A stretch of DNA of 64,000 bases, from positions 186,001 through 250,000 of the forward strand of contig NZ_VMNK01000006.1 in NCBI RefSeq assembly GCF_007625155.1, read 5' to 3'. The stretch is from Denitromonas halophila. GTDB lineage: Bacteria; Pseudomonadota; Gammaproteobacteria; Burkholderiales; Rhodocyclaceae. Positions 1-9,490 of this stretch are shown here, one piece after another. The notes under the pieces are model-generated. The model worked only from the letters and a program-made list of their open reading frames with translations, searched no databases and had not been told where the DNA came from. Position 1 is the stretch's first letter. The number at the start of each line of letters is the position of its first letter. Both the position numbers and the translations under genes were made by a program.

Positions 1-2565
1 GCCGCGCATGGTCATGTGGCGCTTGGTCTGGTCGTTGACCAGGCGAGCGTATTCCTTGAAGGTATCCGCCTTGCCGGCGCGTGTCGCGTGTTGCAGTTTG
101 GCGATGGTGTCCGGCGTCCACATGTGCTCTTCGCCGCGCACACGGTAGGCGTAATCGCCACCCGCATCGAGCAATTCGGCCAGCACAGGGTCGTCACCGA
201 AAGCCTTCTGGTGCAGACGCATCGTCTCTTCCATGACCTCGAACACGCCAACGCCTTCGACCTGGCTGGTGGTACCGGTGAAGTACTTGTCGAGCAGGCT
301 CTGCTTGAGACCGACCGCTTCGAAGATCTGCGCGCCGGTGTAGGACATGTAGGTCGAGATGCCCATCTTGGACATGATCTTGCACAGACCTTTGCCGACT
401 GCCTTGACGAAGTGAGCGATGGCCTTTTCGCCGGCCTCGGCGTCACCGGCCAGCGTCTGCAGGGTTTCGAGCGCGAGGTAGGGGTGGACCGCTTCCGCAC
501 CGTAGCCAGCGAGCACGGCAAAGTGATGGTTTTCGCGCGCGGTGCCGGTTTCGACCACCAGGCCGGCACGTGTGCGCAGGCCCTTGCTCACCAGGTGCTG
601 GTGAATGGCGGAGGTGGCCAGCAACGCGGGAATGGCGACATTCTGGGCGTCGACATTGCGGTCGGACACCACCAGGATGTTGAAGCCCTGCTCCACCGCA
701 TCTTCGGCTTCGGCGCACAGCGAGGCGAGACGCGCCTCGACGCCGGCCTTGCCCCAGGCCACCGGGTAGCAGACGTCCAGCTCGGCCGAGCGGAACTTGT
801 TGCCGGTGTAGCGCGCAATGTTGCGGATCTTTGCCATATCGGCAAAGTTCAGCACCGGCTGCGTCACTTCGAGGCGGTACGGGGGGTTGATCTCGTTGAT
901 TTCGAGCAGGTTGGGACGCGGGCCGATGAAGGACACCAGCGACATCACCAGTTGCTCGCGGATCGGATCGATCGGCGGGTTGGTCACCTGCGCGAAGAGC
1001 TGACGGAAGTAGTTGTAGAGCGGCTTCTCTTTGCTCGACAACACGGCCATCGGCGCGTCGTTACCCATCGAACCCGTGCCTTCTTCGCCGGCGCGGGCCA
1101 TCGGCTCGAGGATGAACTTGATGTCTTCCTGCGTGAAACCAAAGGCCTGCTGGCGATCCAGCAAGCTGGCGCGGCATTCGGTCGCGACTGTCGCATCGGA
1201 CTTTTCAAGGCCATCGAGCTTGATGTTGATGCGCTGGTTCCACTCGCGATACGGCTTGGCCGTGGCGAGCGACTCCTTGAGCTCCTCATCGTTGATGATG
1301 CGGCCCTGCTCCATGTCGATCAGGAACATCTTGCCGGGCTGGAGGCGCCATTTCTTGACGATCTTGCTGTCCGGAATCGGCAGCACGCCAGACTCAGACG
1401 CCATCACCACAAGGTCGTCATCCGTCACCAGATAACGCGCCGGACGCAGACCGTTACGGTCGAGCGTAGCGCCGATCTGCACGCCGTCGGTAAAGGCCAC
1501 CGCGGCGGGGCCGTCCCACGGTTCCATCATGGCGGCGTGGTATTCGTAGAAGGCGCGGCGCTGCTCGCCCATCAGGGTGTGCGACTCCCAGGCCTCGGGG
1601 ATCATCATCATCACCGCGTGAGCCATGGTGTAGCCGCCCATCACCAGCAGTTCGAGCGCATTGTCGAAGGCGGCGGAGTCGGACTGCCCCGGGTAGATCA
1701 GCGGCCAGATCTTTTCCAGATCCTTGCCCAACAACGGCGAGGCAACGCCTTTCTCGCGTGCGCGCATCCAGTTGTAGTTGCCGCGCAGGGTGTTGATCTC
1801 GCCGTTGTGCGCGATCATGCGGAACGGGTGCGCGAGGTTCCACTTGGGGAAGGTGTTGGTCGAAAAACGCTGGTGCACCAGCGCCAGTGCCGACACCGTG
1901 CGCGGATCGACCAGGTCGAGGTAATACTCACCCACCTGGTTGGCCAGCAGCAGGCCCTTGTAGACGATGGTGCGCGCCGACATCGACACCATGTAGAACT
2001 CTTTGGCGTGCTCGAGCTGCAGGCGCTGGATGGCGTTGGCGGCGCGACGGCGGATCACGTAGAGCTTACGCTCGAGCGCGTCGGTCACCATGATGTCCGC
2101 GCCGCGGCCGATGAAGATCTGACGGATGATCGGCTCGGTCTTGCGTACCGTCGGCGACATCGGCATGTCGGGATTGACCGGCACATCGCGCCAACCGATC
2201 ACCACCTGCCCTTCGGCACGGATGGCGCGCTCGATTTCTTCTTCACAGGCCATGCGCGAGGCGTGCTCTTTGGGCATGAACACCATGCCGACGCCGTAGT
2301 CACCCACAGGCGGCAGGGTCACGCCTTGAGCGGCCATTTCCTCGCGGTAGAGCTGGTCGGGCAGCTGAAGCAGCAAGCCCGCGCCATCGCCCTGGAGTGC
2401 GTCCGCACCCACGGCGCCCCGGTGATCGAGGTTTTTAAGGATCTCGAGACCCTGAATCACGATATCGTGGCGTTTTTCACCCTTGATATGGGCAATAAAA
2501 CCGACACCGCAGGCGTCATGTTCGTTGGCGGGGTCATAAAGGCCCTGCTTGTGGGGAATGCTCAT
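1..2565 (-). CDS. gltB: Glutamate synthase (NADPH) large subunit, 5' part (runs off left edge)
   Basis: The first 855 codons of a protein usually about 1500 residues long; the rest lies beyond base 1. It transfers the amide nitrogen of glutamine to 2-oxoglutarate to make glutamate. The start ATG (2563-2565) follows GAGGAAAAAGT, a good ribosome site. The N-terminus reads MSIPHKQGLYDPANEHDACG. Cys19 would become the catalytic N-terminal nucleophile of the class II glutamine amidotransferase domain after removal of an 18-residue propeptide, as is known for this family. The last visible residues (FKEYARLVNDQ and following) are those expected just before the FMN-binding synthase domain, so the iron-sulphur and FMN parts are outside the window. 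It follows dgt and aroB on the same strand, but a terminator at 2647-2674 suggests separate transcription. Confidence 0.95.
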   Translation of the reverse strand, partial: MSIPHKQGLYDPANEHDACGVGFIAHIKGEKRHDIVIQGLEILKNLDHRGAVGADALQGDGAGLLLQLPDQLYREEMAAQGVTLPPVGDYGVGMVFMPKEHASRMACEEEIERAIRAEGQVVIGWRDVPVNPDMPMSPTVRKTEPIIRQIFIGRGADIMVTDALERKLYVIRRRAANAIQRLQLEHAKEFYMVSMSARTIVYKGLLLANQVGEYYLDLVDPRTVSALALVHQRFSTNTFPKWNLAHPFRMIAHNGEINTLRGNYNWMRAREKGVASPLLGKDLEKIWPLIYPGQSDSAAFDNALELLVMGGYTMAHAVMMMIPEAWESHTLMGEQRRAFYEYHAAMMEPWDGPAAVAFTDGVQIGATLDRNGLRPARYLVTDDDLVVMASESGVLPIPDSKIVKKWRLQPGKMFLIDMEQGRIINDEELKESLATAKPYREWNQRINIKLDGLEKSDATVATECRASLLDRQQAFGFTQEDIKFILEPMARAGEEGTGSMGNDAPMAVLSSKEKPLYNYFRQLFAQVTNPPIDPIREQLVMSLVSFIGPRPNLLEINEINPPYRLEVTQPVLNFADMAKIRNIARYTGNKFRSAELDVCYPVAWGKAGVEARLASLCAEAEDAVEQGFNILVVSDRNVDAQNVAIPALLATSAIHQHLVSKGLRTRAGLVVETGTARENHHFAVLAGYGAEAVHPYLALETLQTLAGDAEAGEKAIAHFVKAVGKGLCKIMSKMGISTYMSYTGAQIFEAVGLKQSLLDKYFTGTTSQVEGVGVFEVMEETMRLHQKAFGDDPVLAELLDAGGDYAYRVRGEEHMWTPDTIAKLQHATRAGKADTFKEYARLVNDQTKRHMTMRG

Positions 2566-2646
2566 ACTTTTTCCTCGACACTTCGTGCCTGCCCGTCATC
2601 CGGCGTCAAACCGGTGGGGCTCGGCAACGCGATTACGGCAGGCGTC

Positions 2647-2674
2647 AAAAAAGCCGGTCGCTTGCGCACCGGCT
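2647..2674 (-). terminator. Rho-independent terminator after dgt
   Basis: On the minus strand a 7-bp stem (AGCCGGT/ACCGGCT) with a 9-nt loop is followed by six T. It lies about 110 bases after the dgt stop and before the gltB start, so it probably separates the aro/dgt transcript from gltB. Confidence 0.75.
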
Positions 2675-2787
2675 CTACACGACGCACTTGGCGGCGCCGT
2701 TACGAACACACTTGGCGGACTCTCGAATATACAGCCCGATCCTCAGGCCTTCAAGTACTTTTTTGCAGTGCGCAAAAAGGGAAATGC

Positions 2788-3909
2788 TTAGTGAATCTCG
2801 CCAACGGCAAACAGGCGCCGGTGTTCTTTCATGGCGTAGCGATCGGTCATGCCGGCGACGTAATCGGCGATGGCGCGCGCGGCATCGGCGTCGGCCCGCC
2901 GCTGATACTGCGGCGGCAACAGGCGCGGATCGGCCAGAAAGGCACCGAACAGATCGACGATGATGCGCCGCGCTTTATCGGTCATGCGCAACACCTGATA
3001 GTGGTGATAGAGGTTCTCGCGCAGAAAAGCCTTGAGACGATTGAGGGAAGGCCGCAGGGTGTCAGAATAGGCCACCAGGCGCGGCGCGGCATGTACGTCC
3101 TCCAGCGTTTGCACCCCTGCAGAGGCAATGTTCTGCCGCGTCTGGTCGATCAGGTCTACCGCCATCAGGTTGATCATGCGACGAATGGTCTCGTGAATCA
3201 GCCGACGACCGGCGAGCCCCGGGTAACGCGCCTCGACCGCTCGCCGTTGCACTGCGAAGATTTCGACATCGTCGAGTTGCTCAAGCGTAATGAGCCCCGA
3301 GCGCAACCCGTCGTCAATGTCATGGTTGTTGTAGGCAATTTCGTCCGCGAGGTTGGCCAATTGTGCCTCGACGCTCGGCTGGGTGCCGTCGAGAAAGCGT
3401 TGACCGAGCGCGCCGAGCGCCGCGGCATTTTCCCGCGAACAATGCTTGAGAATGCCCTCGCGGGTTTCATAGGTGAGATTCAACCCGTCGAACTCGGCGT
3501 AATGCTCTTCAAGCACATCGACCGTGCGCAAGGACTGCAGGTTGTGCTCGAAGCCGCCGTAGGCCTTCATGCAGGTGTTGAGCGCCGTCTGACCGGCATG
3601 ACCGAAAGGCGTGTGGCCGAGGTCATGCGCCAAGGCAATCGCCTCGGCCAGATCTTCGTTCAGCGCCAGCGCACGCGCGATGGTGCGGGTTATCTGGGCG
3701 ACCTCGATGCTATGCGTCAGCCGGGTCCGGAACAGATCGCCTTCGTGATTCACGAACACCTGGGTTTTGTACTCCAAGCGCCGAAACGCGGTGGAGTGGA
3801 TGATACGGTCCCGGTCCCGCTGGAACTCGCCTCGCGCGGTCGGCTGGGCCTCGGCCTGCCGACGGCCCCGTGAGTTTTCTTCGGTAATCGCGTAGCCGGC
3901 CAACATCAT
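2788..3909 (-). CDS. dgt: Deoxyguanosinetriphosphate triphosphohydrolase-like HD-domain protein
   Basis: A 373-residue HD-superfamily dNTP triphosphohydrolase. Enzymes of this family cleave dNTPs to deoxynucleosides and triphosphate in the cytoplasm. Visible metal-site residues are His66 (TRLTHSIEV), His95-Asp96 ([13 protein letters not shown]) and a later Asp in [11 protein letters not shown]. The N-terminal [18 protein letters not shown] block is typical of the family. At about 370 residues it is the short bacterial type rather than the roughly 500-residue E. coli Dgt, so preference for dGTP cannot be assumed. Its start overlaps the aroB stop by 4 bases (ATGA), which suggests translational coupling. 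The same order is common in betaproteobacteria. Confidence 0.9.
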   Translation of the reverse strand: MMLAGYAITEENSRGRRQAEAQPTARGEFQRDRDRIIHSTAFRRLEYKTQVFVNHEGDLFRTRLTHSIEVAQITRTIARALALNEDLAEAIALAHDLGHTPFGHAGQTALNTCMKAYGGFEHNLQSLRTVDVLEEHYAEFDGLNLTYETREGILKHCSRENAAALGALGQRFLDGTQPSVEAQLANLADEIAYNNHDIDDGLRSGLITLEQLDDVEIFAVQRRAVEARYPGLAGRRLIHETIRRMINLMAVDLIDQTRQNIASAGVQTLEDVHAAPRLVAYSDTLRPSLNRLKAFLRENLYHHYQVLRMTDKARRIIVDLFGAFLADPRLLPPQYQRRADADAARAIADYVAGMTDRYAMKEHRRLFAVGEIH

Positions 3910-4994
3910 GCGCTCTCGCAGCAGGCGTCAATCGCCGCAGCGATATCTGCGGTGGGCACATCGGAAAAAATCTCGGCGTCGCCGATGTCGCGCAGCAACA
4001 CCAGTCGAAGGCGTCCGGCCTCGACCTTCTTGTCATGCGCCATCAGCTCAAGATAACGGGCCGCACCAAGCCGCGGACCAAGCACCGGCAGGCCAGCGCG
4101 CGCAATCAGCGCGACCGTCCGCTCATATTGCTGCATCGACAGCCAGCCCTGGCGCTGCGACAAAGTCGCCGCCATCACCATGCCGGCACCAACCGCCTCG
4201 CCATGCAGCCAGACACCAAAGCCCATCCCGGCTTCGATGGCATGTCCAAACGTGTGGCCAAGATTGAGCAGGGCGCGCACACCACGCTCGGTTTCATCTT
4301 CCGACACGATCTGGGATTTGTTGGCGCAGGAACGCTCGATGGCCTCGGCCAGCGCCAAAGGATCGCGCCCGAGCAACTTGTCGATGTGACTCTCCAGCCA
4401 GTCGAAAAACGCAGGGTCGCGAATCAGACCGTACTTGATCACCTCTGCCAAGCCCGCTTTCAACTCGCGATCGGGCAATGTGTTCAACACCGCGGTATCC
4501 GCCAGCACCAACTGCGGTTGGTGAAACGCGCCAATCATGTTCTTGCCGAGCGGATGATTGATCGCCGTTTTTCCACCAACGGAGGAGTCCACCTGCGAGA
4601 GCAGAGTGGTCGGGATTTGAATGAAGGGAATGCCGCGCTGATAGGTTGCTGCCGCAAAACCGGCCATGTCACCCACCACCCCGCCGCCGAGTGCGACCAG
4701 GGTTGTGCTCCGGTCGAAGTGCCCCGCCAGCAAGGCATCAAAAATCGTATTCAGCGTCTGCCAGTTCTTGTGGGCCTCGCCGTCGGGCAAGACCACGCTA
4801 TCGTAGGCAATGCCGGCCCGGGCCAGGGTCGCGGTCAGACGATCGAGGTAGAGCGGCGCCACCACATCATTGGTCACGATGGCCACGCGCGGCGTATTTA
4901 CGGCAGCCGCGATCGCGTCAGCGCTATCGAGCACACCTTCGCCAATCAGAATCGGATAACTACGCTCACCCAGTGCAACCGTCAGTTTTCGCAT
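3906..4994 (-). CDS. aroB: 3-dehydroquinate synthase
   Basis: A 362-residue enzyme converting DAHP to 3-dehydroquinate, the second step of the shikimate pathway, using NAD and a divalent metal. The NAD-binding stretch [17 protein letters not shown] and the substrate/metal stretch [18 protein letters not shown] are intact. Two His-containing metal-site motifs, [11 protein letters not shown] and [10 protein letters not shown], are also present. Full length matches the family. It overlaps the end of aroK by 13 bases and is followed with overlap by dgt, so aroK-aroB-dgt is most likely one transcript behind the pil genes. Confidence 0.96.
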   Translation of the reverse strand: MRKLTVALGERSYPILIGEGVLDSADAIAAAVNTPRVAIVTNDVVAPLYLDRLTATLARAGIAYDSVVLPDGEAHKNWQTLNTIFDALLAGHFDRSTTLVALGGGVVGDMAGFAAATYQRGIPFIQIPTTLLSQVDSSVGGKTAINHPLGKNMIGAFHQPQLVLADTAVLNTLPDRELKAGLAEVIKYGLIRDPAFFDWLESHIDKLLGRDPLALAEAIERSCANKSQIVSEDETERGVRALLNLGHTFGHAIEAGMGFGVWLHGEAVGAGMVMAATLSQRQGWLSMQQYERTVALIARAGLPVLGPRLGAARYLELMAHDKKVEAGRLRLVLLRDIGDAEIFSDVPTADIAAAIDACCESA

Positions 4995-5548
4995 GCAAGT
5001 TCCAGAGCCTTCTCGATCTTTCGAAGCATCGATTTTGCGCTACCACGGCCCCCGGGGACAACCACATGCGCAACGGCGCGATAAAGCGGATCCCGCTCAT
5101 GATAGAGCGACTCGATCCGACCACGCGGATCTTCGACCTGCAACAGCGGTCGATTCCGGTCGTGGCGTGTGCGCTCCCAAAGCACGGCAGGCGGCACATC
5201 AAGGTAAATCACAAGGCATCGCTCACGCAGCACCTTGCGATTTTCTTCCGCAAGAACGACGCCACCGCCGGTCGCCAGAACAAGATCCTGCTCCAGCGAT
5301 AGGTCTTCAATCACCTGCGACTCACGCCGACGGAAGCCCGGCTCGCCCTCGACATCAAAAATCACCGGCACCGACACCCCGGTTCGTGCGCAGATCTCAT
5401 GGTCGCTATCAACAAAACGACGGTGTAAGCGCCGAGCCAGCTCGCGCCCCACCGTCGTCTTTCCTGCGCCCATCATCCCCACCAATACTATGCAGGGGGT
5501 CAAACGCGTCACCAAGGTGTCGGCCTTTGCCGCGCCAGCCGACACCAT
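4982..5548 (-). CDS. aroK: Shikimate kinase
   Basis: A 188-residue P-loop kinase that phosphorylates shikimate at the 3-hydroxyl. The Walker A motif GMMGAGKTT is at residues 24-32. Other family marks are the DSDHEI metal/substrate region, the FRRRE substrate arginines, and ATGGGVVL near the middle. The N-terminus is some 10-15 residues longer than typical, so an internal start is possible. The called ATG lies 4 bases after the pilQ stop, which supports it. It is the first enzyme gene after pilMNOPQ, a common betaproteobacterial arrangement. Confidence 0.95.
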   Translation of the reverse strand: MVSAGAAKADTLVTRLTPCIVLVGMMGAGKTTVGRELARRLHRRFVDSDHEICARTGVSVPVIFDVEGEPGFRRRESQVIEDLSLEQDLVLATGGGVVLAEENRKVLRERCLVIYLDVPPAVLWERTRHDRNRPLLQVEDPRGRIESLYHERDPLYRAVAHVVVPGGRGSAKSMLRKIEKALELACEN

Positions 5549-5552
5549 GGGC

Positions 5553-7697
5553 TTACCGCAGCGACAACGCTTGCGTCACGATGCGCGGCGTAATGAAGAT
5601 CAGCAATTCGCTGCTATTGGAGACTTGCTGAGTGTTACGGAACAAGGCGCCAAGCACCGGAATCTCGCCCAAGAAGGGAACGCGCTCAATCTGCTTGCTT
5701 TCCACTTCTTCATAGACGCCGCCAATCACGACCGTACCGCCGTTTTCAACCATGACCTCGGTCTTCACGTGCTTGGTGTTGATTGCAACGCCGCCAGGCA
5801 CCGTGTCGCCAACCGAGTCCTTATTGACGTCGACAAACAGCTGAATTCGACCATCCGGCGTAATGTTCGGCCGCACCTTGAGTGCCAGCACCGCCTTGCG
5901 GAACTGCACACTGGTCGCACCGGAACTGGTCGCCGATTGATACGGAATCTCCGTACCCTGCTCCATGATCGCCTCGACCTGGTTGGCGGTCAGGACGCGC
6001 GGGCTCGACACAATCCGGCCACGGTTGTCGACTTCGAGTGCGCTCAGTTCAAGATTGAGGAAGCGAGTCGCCGCGCTGTTGAACAGGATCAAGGACAACT
6101 GGGAGGCCGTGCCGGTCGAAGGCGACGCGGGCATATTCACGCCAAGACTGTCGTTGAAAAAGTCCGGCGTCGTGGACGTCTGCCCCGTGTGAAAGCCAGT
6201 GTCACCCAAGCCACCGCCGATCACTGCGCGAGAGCCCCCCGGGCCACCGAACGGCTGGCCGGGCATGTGGATACCCATTCGAACGCCGATATCCCGAGCA
6301 AAGCCTTTATCTGCCTCAACAATACGCGCCTCGATCAGCACCTGACGGGGCGGAATGTCGATCTCCTGCACCAGTCGGCGCAGATCATCAAGGCGGGTTG
6401 CCACGTCGGTCACAAAGACCTTGTTGCTACGTTCATCGACAATCACGCTGCCCCGCTTGGACAATACCGTCTGGTTCTTGTCCTTGAGGAAGTCGAAGAT
6501 CTCCTTGGCTTTGTGATAGTTGATCTGGAAGCTCTCAGTTTTCAAGGGCTCCAGGTCGCCGATCTGGGCAAGGGCCTCAAGCTCCAGCTTCTCACGCGCA
6601 GCCAATTCGTCACGCGGCGCAATCCAGATCACGTTGCCATGCTTGCGCATGTCCAGCCCCTTGGACTGAAGGATGATATCCAGTGCCTGATCCCAGGGAA
6701 CATCCTTGAGCCGCAGCGTCAGGCTGCCTTGCACGGTATCGCTGGTGATGATGTTGAAATCGGTAAAGTCGGCAATGACCTGCAGCACCGACCGAACGTC
6801 AATGTTCTGGAAGTTCAGCGACAGCTTGTCACCCTGGTACTTCCCGCGTGCGCCCTGGACGAGCTTCTTCGGATCTTCGACAACGCGCTTGATCTCAACC
6901 ACGAACTGATTGTCGCTCTGATAGGCGTTGTGCTCCCACAGGCCATTGGGCTTGACCAGCAGGCGCGTGTTGGCGCCTTGCGGCTGCACCACGAACTCGG
7001 TCACCGGCGTGGCAAAATCGGTCACATCCGACTTGCGGCGCAGATTCTCTGGCAACGTGGTCTTGAGGAAATCAATCGCCAAAGCGTCGCCTTGCTGGCG
7101 GATATCGATACCGGTATCCGGATCGCTCAGTTCAACAACGATCCGACCCTCGCCTTCGGTGCCTCGACGGAAGTTGATGTCGCGTACGAACTTGCCCTCG
7201 GGCGCCGATGCGGCACGATTGCTTTCGGCAAAGCTGGCAAAGGGGCGATCATTGGGACGCAGTTCCGACGGATCGCGGCGAACCGGCGAGAGCGCGATCA
7301 CCACATCCTGCCCTTCTACCGTGGTGTCGTATGGCGTCATCTTGAGCAGGTTCAGCACGAGTCGCGTGCGATCGCCCACCTGGACGATGTTCGCGCTGCG
7401 CAGATCGCCCTCGTCAATCGTCTGAAGGCTGCGACCGAGCTCGTTGCCCGTCCCCGGGAAATCGAAAGCGATGCGCGCGGGGCTGGCAACGCTGAAACTC
7501 GCCGGCGGCTGCGCCAGCGGTGTTTTCAGGCGCACCTTCACGTAGATGCTCGCCCCTTGACGGGACACATCCAGCGCTTCAATCGCATTGTCTGTTGTGA
7601 CAGATTCGGCCATCGTGGCCTGGGCCATCACCGGCGACGTCGCCTGCGCCATCCACAAGCCCGCAGCGACCACAAAGTAACCCATATTGAACTTCAT
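5553..7697 (-). CDS. pilQ: Type IV pilus secretin PilQ
   Basis: A 714-residue outer-membrane secretin that forms the pore through which type IV pili leave the cell. The N-terminal signal peptide ends around MAQA (residues 23-26). AMIN-type peptidoglycan-binding regions occupy roughly residues 40-260, a secretin N-terminal/STN region about 290-450, and the secretin core about 480-710. The core ends with the family signature VPFLGEIPVLGALF and ITPRIV. It overlaps the pilP stop by 4 bases and closes the pilMNOPQ operon. Confidence 0.96.
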   Translation of the reverse strand: MKFNMGYFVVAAGLWMAQATSPVMAQATMAESVTTDNAIEALDVSRQGASIYVKVRLKTPLAQPPASFSVASPARIAFDFPGTGNELGRSLQTIDEGDLRSANIVQVGDRTRLVLNLLKMTPYDTTVEGQDVVIALSPVRRDPSELRPNDRPFASFAESNRAASAPEGKFVRDINFRRGTEGEGRIVVELSDPDTGIDIRQQGDALAIDFLKTTLPENLRRKSDVTDFATPVTEFVVQPQGANTRLLVKPNGLWEHNAYQSDNQFVVEIKRVVEDPKKLVQGARGKYQGDKLSLNFQNIDVRSVLQVIADFTDFNIITSDTVQGSLTLRLKDVPWDQALDIILQSKGLDMRKHGNVIWIAPRDELAAREKLELEALAQIGDLEPLKTESFQINYHKAKEIFDFLKDKNQTVLSKRGSVIVDERSNKVFVTDVATRLDDLRRLVQEIDIPPRQVLIEARIVEADKGFARDIGVRMGIHMPGQPFGGPGGSRAVIGGGLGDTGFHTGQTSTTPDFFNDSLGVNMPASPSTGTASQLSLILFNSAATRFLNLELSALEVDNRGRIVSSPRVLTANQVEAIMEQGTEIPYQSATSSGATSVQFRKAVLALKVRPNITPDGRIQLFVDVNKDSVGDTVPGGVAINTKHVKTEVMVENGGTVVIGGVYEEVESKQIERVPFLGEIPVLGALFRNTQQVSNSSELLIFITPRIVTQALSLR

Positions 7698-8209
7698 TGC
7701 GTCGTCTCCTGCTGCTCTTGCAAGTACAGCGCACTCGTTCTCTCGACCCAGTCGCCGTTCAAATCTTCAACCAGTTCCGTCAGCGTCACTTCCGACTCCG
7801 AAATGCTGGTCACAACGCCAAAATTCTGGCCCATGTAATTCCCCGAGCGGACTTGATAAATGCTGCCCCCCGCGTCAATCAGCGCGTGCGAGGCGCCTGT
7901 CTTGAGCAATACACCCACCATCTTCAACGACTCCAGTGGATAGGACTCAAGGGGTTCTCTCTGACGATTGATGTCAGGCGCCCGTCCGCCGCCCACCACT
8001 ACACGCGCCGCAACGAATTTGTCGGCGTCATACGGATTGATCTGCGCAAAGGCATCGTAGTCGACCACCGGAAACGGTTTGATCTCCGGAAGGGGCTTCA
8101 CCTGCCCTTTCATGCCGGCCTCCTGCTGGGCCATCCAGGATCGCAGGTCGTCCTGCTCGGCCGTACATGCGGCCAAGATCACGGGAATTAGGAATATCCA
8201 CTTTTTCAT
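7694..8209 (-). CDS. pilP: Type IV pilus inner-membrane lipoprotein PilP
   Basis: A 171-residue lipoprotein linking the PilMNO inner-membrane platform to the secretin PilQ. The signal peptide has the lipobox LAAC with the acylated Cys at residue 15. The globular part contains LESYPLESLKMVGVL, the hallmark of the PilP fold. It lies between pilO (7-base gap) and pilQ (4-base overlap). Confidence 0.94.
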   Translation of the reverse strand: MKKWIFLIPVILAACTAEQDDLRSWMAQQEAGMKGQVKPLPEIKPFPVVDYDAFAQINPYDADKFVAARVVVGGGRAPDINRQREPLESYPLESLKMVGVLLKTGASHALIDAGGSIYQVRSGNYMGQNFGVVTSISESEVTLTELVEDLNGDWVERTSALYLQEQQETTQ

Positions 8210-8216
8210 GGCGCCC

Positions 8217-8897
8217 TCACCTCGGCTTCTTGGCTTGCGCCGCGGCTTGTTGTTGCTGAGCGAGTTCCTCTTCGTCGAGATAACGATAGGTCACCGCTGT
8301 TGCATCCATCTTCAGTGGTTCGCCGGGCTTCGGCCGCTCGATGGCCAGATTGTTCAAGGTCACAATCCGCGGCATTTTCGCCACGTCACCCGCAAACGCA
8401 CCCAAGTCATGGTACTGACCAACCAGTCGAATCGCGATCGGCATCTCGGCGTAGAACTCCTTGATGACATCGCCCCCCGGCTTGAAGAGCTCAAACTGCA
8501 AGCCTCGCCCCAGGCCGGCCTGGTTGATATCGGCGAGCAAGGAATCCATCTCCGCCCGGTTGGGCAGCTGACGAAGCAAGGCACCAAACTGGCGGTCGAT
8601 CTCGGCGAGCTGCTGCAAATGCTCATCCAGATTGACTGACTGACGTTTTTTTCCAACCCAGTCGGCCCGCAGCGTCACCTCTTCCGCTTCGCGCTGCGTC
8701 AGCGTATCCATCTGGTCCTGCCAGAAGAACCACCACGCACCCGCTACGGTCGCGACCAGAATGGCGACCAGAAAAATTACTCGCGGCGCCAGTGGCCACA
8801 CGCCAGGATCGTTCGGGTCGAGCCCACGAAAATCATCTGCGATTCGATTCAGATCGATCGATGGCTGCCGACGGGTCTTAGGTGTCGATGATTTCAT
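8217..8897 (-). CDS. pilO: Type IV pilus assembly protein PilO
   Basis: A 226-residue bitopic membrane protein. After a short cytoplasmic tail there is one transmembrane segment at about residues 34-59 (VIFLVAILVATVAGAWWFFW). A coiled-coil region and a ferredoxin-like periplasmic domain follow. It dimerises with PilN in the alignment complex. The start overlaps the pilN stop by 4 bases. The C-terminus is rich in Gln/Ala (QQQQAAAQAKK). Confidence 0.93.
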   Translation of the reverse strand: MKSSTPKTRRQPSIDLNRIADDFRGLDPNDPGVWPLAPRVIFLVAILVATVAGAWWFFWQDQMDTLTQREAEEVTLRADWVGKKRQSVNLDEHLQQLAEIDRQFGALLRQLPNRAEMDSLLADINQAGLGRGLQFELFKPGGDVIKEFYAEMPIAIRLVGQYHDLGAFAGDVAKMPRIVTLNNLAIERPKPGEPLKMDATAVTYRYLDEEELAQQQQAAAQAKKPR

Positions 8898-9490
8898 TTC
8901 ACCGCCCCTCCTGCCACGGCGACCTTGTCTTCTTCCTTGGGCCGCTCAAGACTGATATCAAGCGTAAATTCACTGACTCGGCGATCATCCATTTCTTTGA
9001 GTGTCGCGGTCTTGATTTCAACCAGCGTCGGCTGTCCAAGGTATTCGGAACCGTCCAGGTTACGCATCAAGGTCGACACCCGCGCATTCGACTGCGCATA
9101 GCCAATGAGCGTCACCTTCAGGCCGTTTTGCTTGATGGAACGAAGGAAAACGCCTTCGGGGGTCTGGCGCACCAGTTCGTTGAGCAAATGAACCGTTTCG
9201 GCGCGATGCCCCTGCAAAGATTCGATCACCTGCTTGCGTGCCAGCAAGGAATCGATCTGACTCCGAAGCCGTTTGATCTCGGCGATATCCTTGTCGAGTT
9301 TGGCAATTTCGGTTTTCAGAAAGTTGTTCTTGTCTTCCTGAGCTTCAATAACGCCGCCAATAATGGTGCTGACCAACACACCAATGAGCGCCCCAAGTAC
9401 CACCATCGCACCCGCGAGCAGATAGAACTGCTGACGCCGTTGACGGCGTTTTTCTTCACGGTGGGGCAGCAGGTTGATTCGAATCATCAA
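8894..9490 (-). CDS. pilN: Type IV pilus assembly protein PilN
   Basis: A 198-residue inner-membrane protein. The N-terminus MMIRINLLPHREEKRR is the conserved PilN peptide that docks onto PilM. A transmembrane segment follows at about residues 22-45, then a heptad-rich coiled coil and a periplasmic domain. It overlaps pilM and pilO by 4 bases each, consistent with tight co-translation. Confidence 0.95.
   Translation of the reverse strand: MMIRINLLPHREEKRRQRRQQFYLLAGAMVVLGALIGVLVSTIIGGVIEAQEDKNNFLKTEIAKLDKDIAEIKRLRSQIDSLLARKQVIESLQGHRAETVHLLNELVRQTPEGVFLRSIKQNGLKVTLIGYAQSNARVSTLMRNLDGSEYLGQPTLVEIKTATLKEMDDRRVSEFTLDISLERPKEEDKVAVAGGAVK

Noticed and set aside
2566-2646. Possible -35 TTGACG for gltB
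   Set aside because: No acceptable -10 at the right distance.
16-3873. A 1285-codon plus-strand open frame across the left end
   Set aside because: It is the antisense shadow of gltB and dgt; its translation is His/Val/Arg-rich without domains, while the minus strand gives clear GltB and Dgt proteins.
5235-7838. Long plus-strand open frame opposite pilQ
   Set aside because: GC-rich antisense shadow; pilQ is certain on the other strand.
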